From Campylobacteraceae bacterium (GTDB lineage Bacteria > Campylobacterota > Campylobacteria > Campylobacterales > Sulfurovaceae), in contig JALWVW010000074.1 of NCBI GenBank assembly GCA_027079365.1, forward strand, positions 1-7,273: a DNA stretch of 7,273 nt. The letters are read 5' to 3'. Under the pieces are notes generated by a model, which searched no databases, had not been told where the DNA came from, and worked only from the letters and a program-made list of their open reading frames with translations. Position numbers and translations under genes: made by a program. The first letter of the stretch is position 1. Each line of letters starts with the position of its first letter. This document shows positions 5,183 to 7,273 of the stretch, piece after piece.

Positions 5183-6208
5183 TTAATCCTGACGCAGAAT
5201 TTTCAGTATATCTTTTCGCTGCCTGGATCTTTGTGCCAAGGGGGATTTTTTGCTCATCGCTAGATGGATCACTTTTGGTGATGCAGCAGATGCTTTGTTA
5301 CGGACAAAGACAGCAGGCGTACTTCGCGTGAAATGGTCAATCGTCTCAAACTGCCACGCGTCTGCCTTGAGTATCTGTATCAATTCCCTAAGCTGCTGAA
5401 GTCCGCTTTGGGTTCTAAACATTGCATCATGCGCCAAAAGTACCATTTTTCCTTGGATTACAAGATGTTGACTTCTGTACAGTGCATTGATTCTACTTAT
5501 CATGTGGTCTGCACTATAAGAAGGTTTTCCTGTGCTGTGGTCAAACTGCCACTCAATATCCCACCCGTAAATATGATAGCCCCTACCAGCAAGTGCCGTA
5601 TATTTTGGGCTCTCTATGACTCTACGGGCTTTACTTAGACTGTAGTCATTTCTTTGAGTCTGAGGGAGTCTCCAGACATTCCTTCCTGCCAGTCTTAGGT
5701 ATTTTGCGCCACCTATGATGCGCTGCGCCCTATCCACATCTTTGATCACTGTAGCAGCATGACTGTAAAATTTTTCATATTTTCCGTTGGCATGTGAATA
5801 GGTATGGTTCGCTATCAGGAGATTGGGCATGGAAAGCGCCTGACCGTACAGTGCTCTATGCCTTTCGACTTTTCTTCCTATGAAAAACATTGTACCTTCT
5901 ACATTTTCCTCCTTGAGTATACGCAGGACATTGGCTGTGCCTTTTCCCGGGCCATCATCAAAGGTAAGGTAGAGTGTCTTTCTGCGATATATATTGGTGC
6001 GGAGGTGTTGTTTTCCATTCTGCTTGATTAGCTTTCTTCCGGATACTTTCCTTGAATGATGCTTCTCTCTCCCGTTTAGAATGTCCAATGGATTGATACT
6101 GACGCTACGCTCTGTTTCTGTGATTGTATAGCTTCCAGTTGCACATAGTGGCATGAGTGCCACAGTGCAAGTGAACAGTATCGTGCTTATTTTTATCCTA
6201 TTTTTCAT
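5183..6208 (-). CDS. Secreted polysaccharide deacetylase (NodB homology domain, CE4-like)
   Basis: This 341-residue protein starts with a positively charged then hydrophobic segment (MKNRIKISTILFTCTVALMP), a Sec signal peptide, so it should act in the periplasm or envelope. A basic linker (about 45-75) precedes the NodB domain (about 78-295). Motif 1 is TFDDGP (82-87, catalytic base Asp84, metal ligand Asp85). Motif 2 is HTYSH (His135 and His139, metal ligands). A motif-3-like RLP is at 180-182, a motif-4-like GWDIEW at 215-220, and motif 5 is LLAHD (His260). All metal and catalytic positions are present, so it is probably active in removing N- or O-acyl groups from a glycan; peptidoglycan, an exopolysaccharide and chitin-like substrates cannot be told apart. 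A Lys/Arg/Ser-rich tail (about 303-341) follows. I prefer the ATG at 6208, which follows GGTGGGG, over the in-frame ATG at 6220, which would add four residues (MVGT). It appears monocistronic. Confidence 0.9.
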   Translation of the reverse strand: MKNRIKISTILFTCTVALMPLCATGSYTITETERSVSINPLDILNGREKHHSRKVSGRKLIKQNGKQHLRTNIYRRKTLYLTFDDGPGKGTANVLRILKEENVEGTMFFIGRKVERHRALYGQALSMPNLLIANHTYSHANGKYEKFYSHAATVIKDVDRAQRIIGGAKYLRLAGRNVWRLPQTQRNDYSLSKARRVIESPKYTALAGRGYHIYGWDIEWQFDHSTGKPSYSADHMISRINALYRSQHLVIQGKMVLLAHDAMFRTQSGLQQLRELIQILKADAWQFETIDHFTRSTPAVFVRNKASAASPKVIHLAMSKKSPLAQRSRQRKDILKILRQD

Positions 6209-6242
6209 TGTCCCCACCATACTATTGTCTTTAAGTTTTAGA

Positions 6243-6248
6243 ATTATA
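6243..6248 (-). promoter_or_regulatory. -10 box (TATAAT) for the deacetylase gene
   Basis: A perfect TATAAT reads on the minus strand about 34 bases upstream of the ATG at 6208. The upstream spacer is a T-rich tract with no -35 hexamer, the same style as other promoters here. Confidence 0.55.
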
Positions 6249-6293
6249 CCTAAAAAAATACATATTTTTTAATAGTAATTTTTGTATTAACAC

Positions 6294-6314
6294 AAATACC
6301 ATAATATGGTATTT
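6294..6314. repeat. Perfect 21-bp inverted repeat in the divergent intergenic region
   Basis: Arms AAATACCAT and ATGGTATTT are perfect complements around the 3-base centre AAT. It lies about 46 bp upstream of the deacetylase -10 and about 115 bp upstream of the -10 of the rightward gene. The arms include GC pairs in an otherwise nearly pure A/T region, which favours a regulator-binding site over chance. It could also form a small hairpin. The regulator is unknown. Confidence 0.45.
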
Positions 6315-6428
6315 AGAATATATTAATAGTTATAAATATGGAAAATATCTTCTCTATTCTTAAAGTATATTTTTTAATATTATTATTCTATTTTATTTCT
6401 TGTTAGCCTAAAAAATGCTTCCTTACAC

Positions 6429-6434
6429 TATAAT
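6429..6434 (+). promoter_or_regulatory. -10 box (TATAAT) immediately before the rightward gene
   Basis: TATAAT ends seven bases before the ATG at 6442, so transcription would start at or next to the A of the ATG. No -35 hexamer is present at 17 bp. If used, this promoter makes a leaderless message. Confidence 0.5.
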
Positions 6435-6441
6435 AGCACCT

Positions 6442-7273
6442 ATGGCAAAGAAAAAAAGAAAACATTTTATCAAGCTGAACAATAAGGTGCGTGAACTCTT
6501 TGGCAATCTCCCTTTTGATGAAGGCATTACCACACTTTCCGATGATGAGCTTTTGGAATTGGTACTGCTTTTGGATCTCGAGGTCACTGCACTTGACAGA
6601 GAAGAAAATATCCGTGCATTGCGCCGTGTCTGGAGTGAAGGTGACTATCACTACAGAAGGGCGATCATTCAGCACCTTACTGGCAAAAAGCCACTTGCAC
6701 CCCCCTCCTCTACAGCACCACGGGCAATACAGTCCATCGATAAGGTTGATAAGATATTGACCCTGCTGGCACACTTTGAGCACAGTAGAGAGGAGGAGCA
6801 GGCTATTCTGGAGAGCTTTATGGAGCTACGGCCTGTCAAAATCACATCCGAAAAGATAGAGAACAAACTGACCTATATTAGACTCCAGAAACGCATTGTA
6901 CAAATAGAGGAGGCTCTGGAGATCACACTGAATACCCACGGTGAAATAGAGTTTTACCATGGGTATCAGTTTGATTTTACACATGAGAGCTTCACCAAGA
7001 TGCTCTTGACTCGTTCTGCTGTGCTTGATATCCCCATGTTGCTAAAAAAAGATAATGAGACGATCATCCAGGAGCTGCAGACACACAAAGAGACACTGAT
7101 CGCAGAGAAAAGCGATGAGATCCGCTCCTTTGTCCATTCCCTTGCTCATAATCGCTACATGAGCGAAGAGATTGCTTGTACACAACTTAGAAGGTTGCCG
7201 GTAGAGTGTGACCTCACTCACGCCCCCGTCGAGACAGCACTGTTGGAGCAGCATATCAAGGAGATCAGTCCAT
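6442..7273 (+). CDS. Hypothetical protein of unknown function (3' end off the window)
   Basis: An uninterrupted frame of 277 codons runs off the right edge. I do not recognise a family. The N-terminus is strongly basic (MAKKKRKHFIKL), followed by an acidic Leu-rich stretch (about 32-50, DDELLELVLLLDLE), a short Pro-rich linker (about 83-93), then mostly helical, charged sequence with Tyr-rich FYHGYQFDF near 172-180. No signal peptide or membrane helix is seen, so it should be cytoplasmic; the basic N-terminus could contact nucleic acid (inference only). Coding is supported by frame length and balanced amino-acid use. No Shine-Dalgarno precedes the ATG at 6442. An in-frame ATG at 6415 would add nine residues, also lacks a ribosome site, and would place the TATAAT inside the gene. 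The gene is divergent from the deacetylase. Confidence 0.8.
   Translation, partial: MAKKKRKHFIKLNNKVRELFGNLPFDEGITTLSDDELLELVLLLDLEVTALDREENIRALRRVWSEGDYHYRRAIIQHLTGKKPLAPPSSTAPRAIQSIDKVDKILTLLAHFEHSREEEQAILESFMELRPVKITSEKIENKLTYIRLQKRIVQIEEALEITLNTHGEIEFYHGYQFDFTHESFTKMLLTRSAVLDIPMLLKKDNETIIQELQTHKETLIAEKSDEIRSFVHSLAHNRYMSEEIACTQLRRLPVECDLTHAPVETALLEQHIKEISP

Overview
The window looks like chromosomal DNA of a Campylobacterota (epsilonproteobacterial) bacterium, possibly Sulfurovum-like. This is an inference from three things: moderately GC-rich coding DNA broken by very AT-rich intergenic stretches, -10 boxes (TATAAT-type) that mostly lack a recognisable -35 and sit behind T/A-rich DNA, and the general character of the proteins. 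No marker gene in the window settles the taxonomy. There is no rRNA, tRNA, CRISPR array or recognisable insertion sequence.

Left part (1-1979), minus strand. A NYN-domain nuclease-like protein with a C-terminal OST-HTH/LOTUS-like domain is followed, 69 bp downstream, by a membrane-anchored hybrid histidine-kinase-like protein that runs off the left edge. In the kinase-like protein the phosphoacceptor histidine, the N-box asparagine and the receiver aspartate all appear to be replaced, so it is probably a pseudokinase or pseudoreceiver.

Middle (1980-3850), plus strand. A divergent promoter region leads into a membrane-anchored, Ala/Glu/Lys-rich coiled-coil protein ending in a COG3743-type helix-3-turn-helix domain. 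Two bases later comes a YgeA-type aspartate/glutamate racemase with both catalytic-position motifs intact. A small 67-residue protein follows, with its own extended -10 overlapping the racemase stop codon.

Regulatory block (3902-4680), minus strand. A TetR-family regulator is preceded by a textbook sigma70 promoter (TTGACA, 17 bp, TATAAT) whose spacer holds a perfect 14-bp palindromic operator. Two more copies of this operator lie upstream, centred exactly 42 bp apart (four helical turns). A divergent target gene would be expected on the other side, but the next 500 bp hold no convincing gene. That stretch has only AT-rich DNA, an orphan strong Shine-Dalgarno and a hairpin with a T-run, so the regulon partner may have been lost or may lie elsewhere.

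Right part (5183-7273). A secreted NodB-type polysaccharide deacetylase is on the minus strand. An AT-rich divergent intergenic region with a 21-bp perfect inverted repeat follows. Last is a plus-strand gene of unknown function, open at the right edge, whose -10 box lies so close to its ATG that the transcript may be leaderless.

The genes do not form one obvious pathway. The strongest candidates for something unusual are the phased three-operator TetR control region facing an apparently empty interval, and the phosphotransfer-dead hybrid kinase downstream of an RNA-nuclease-like gene.
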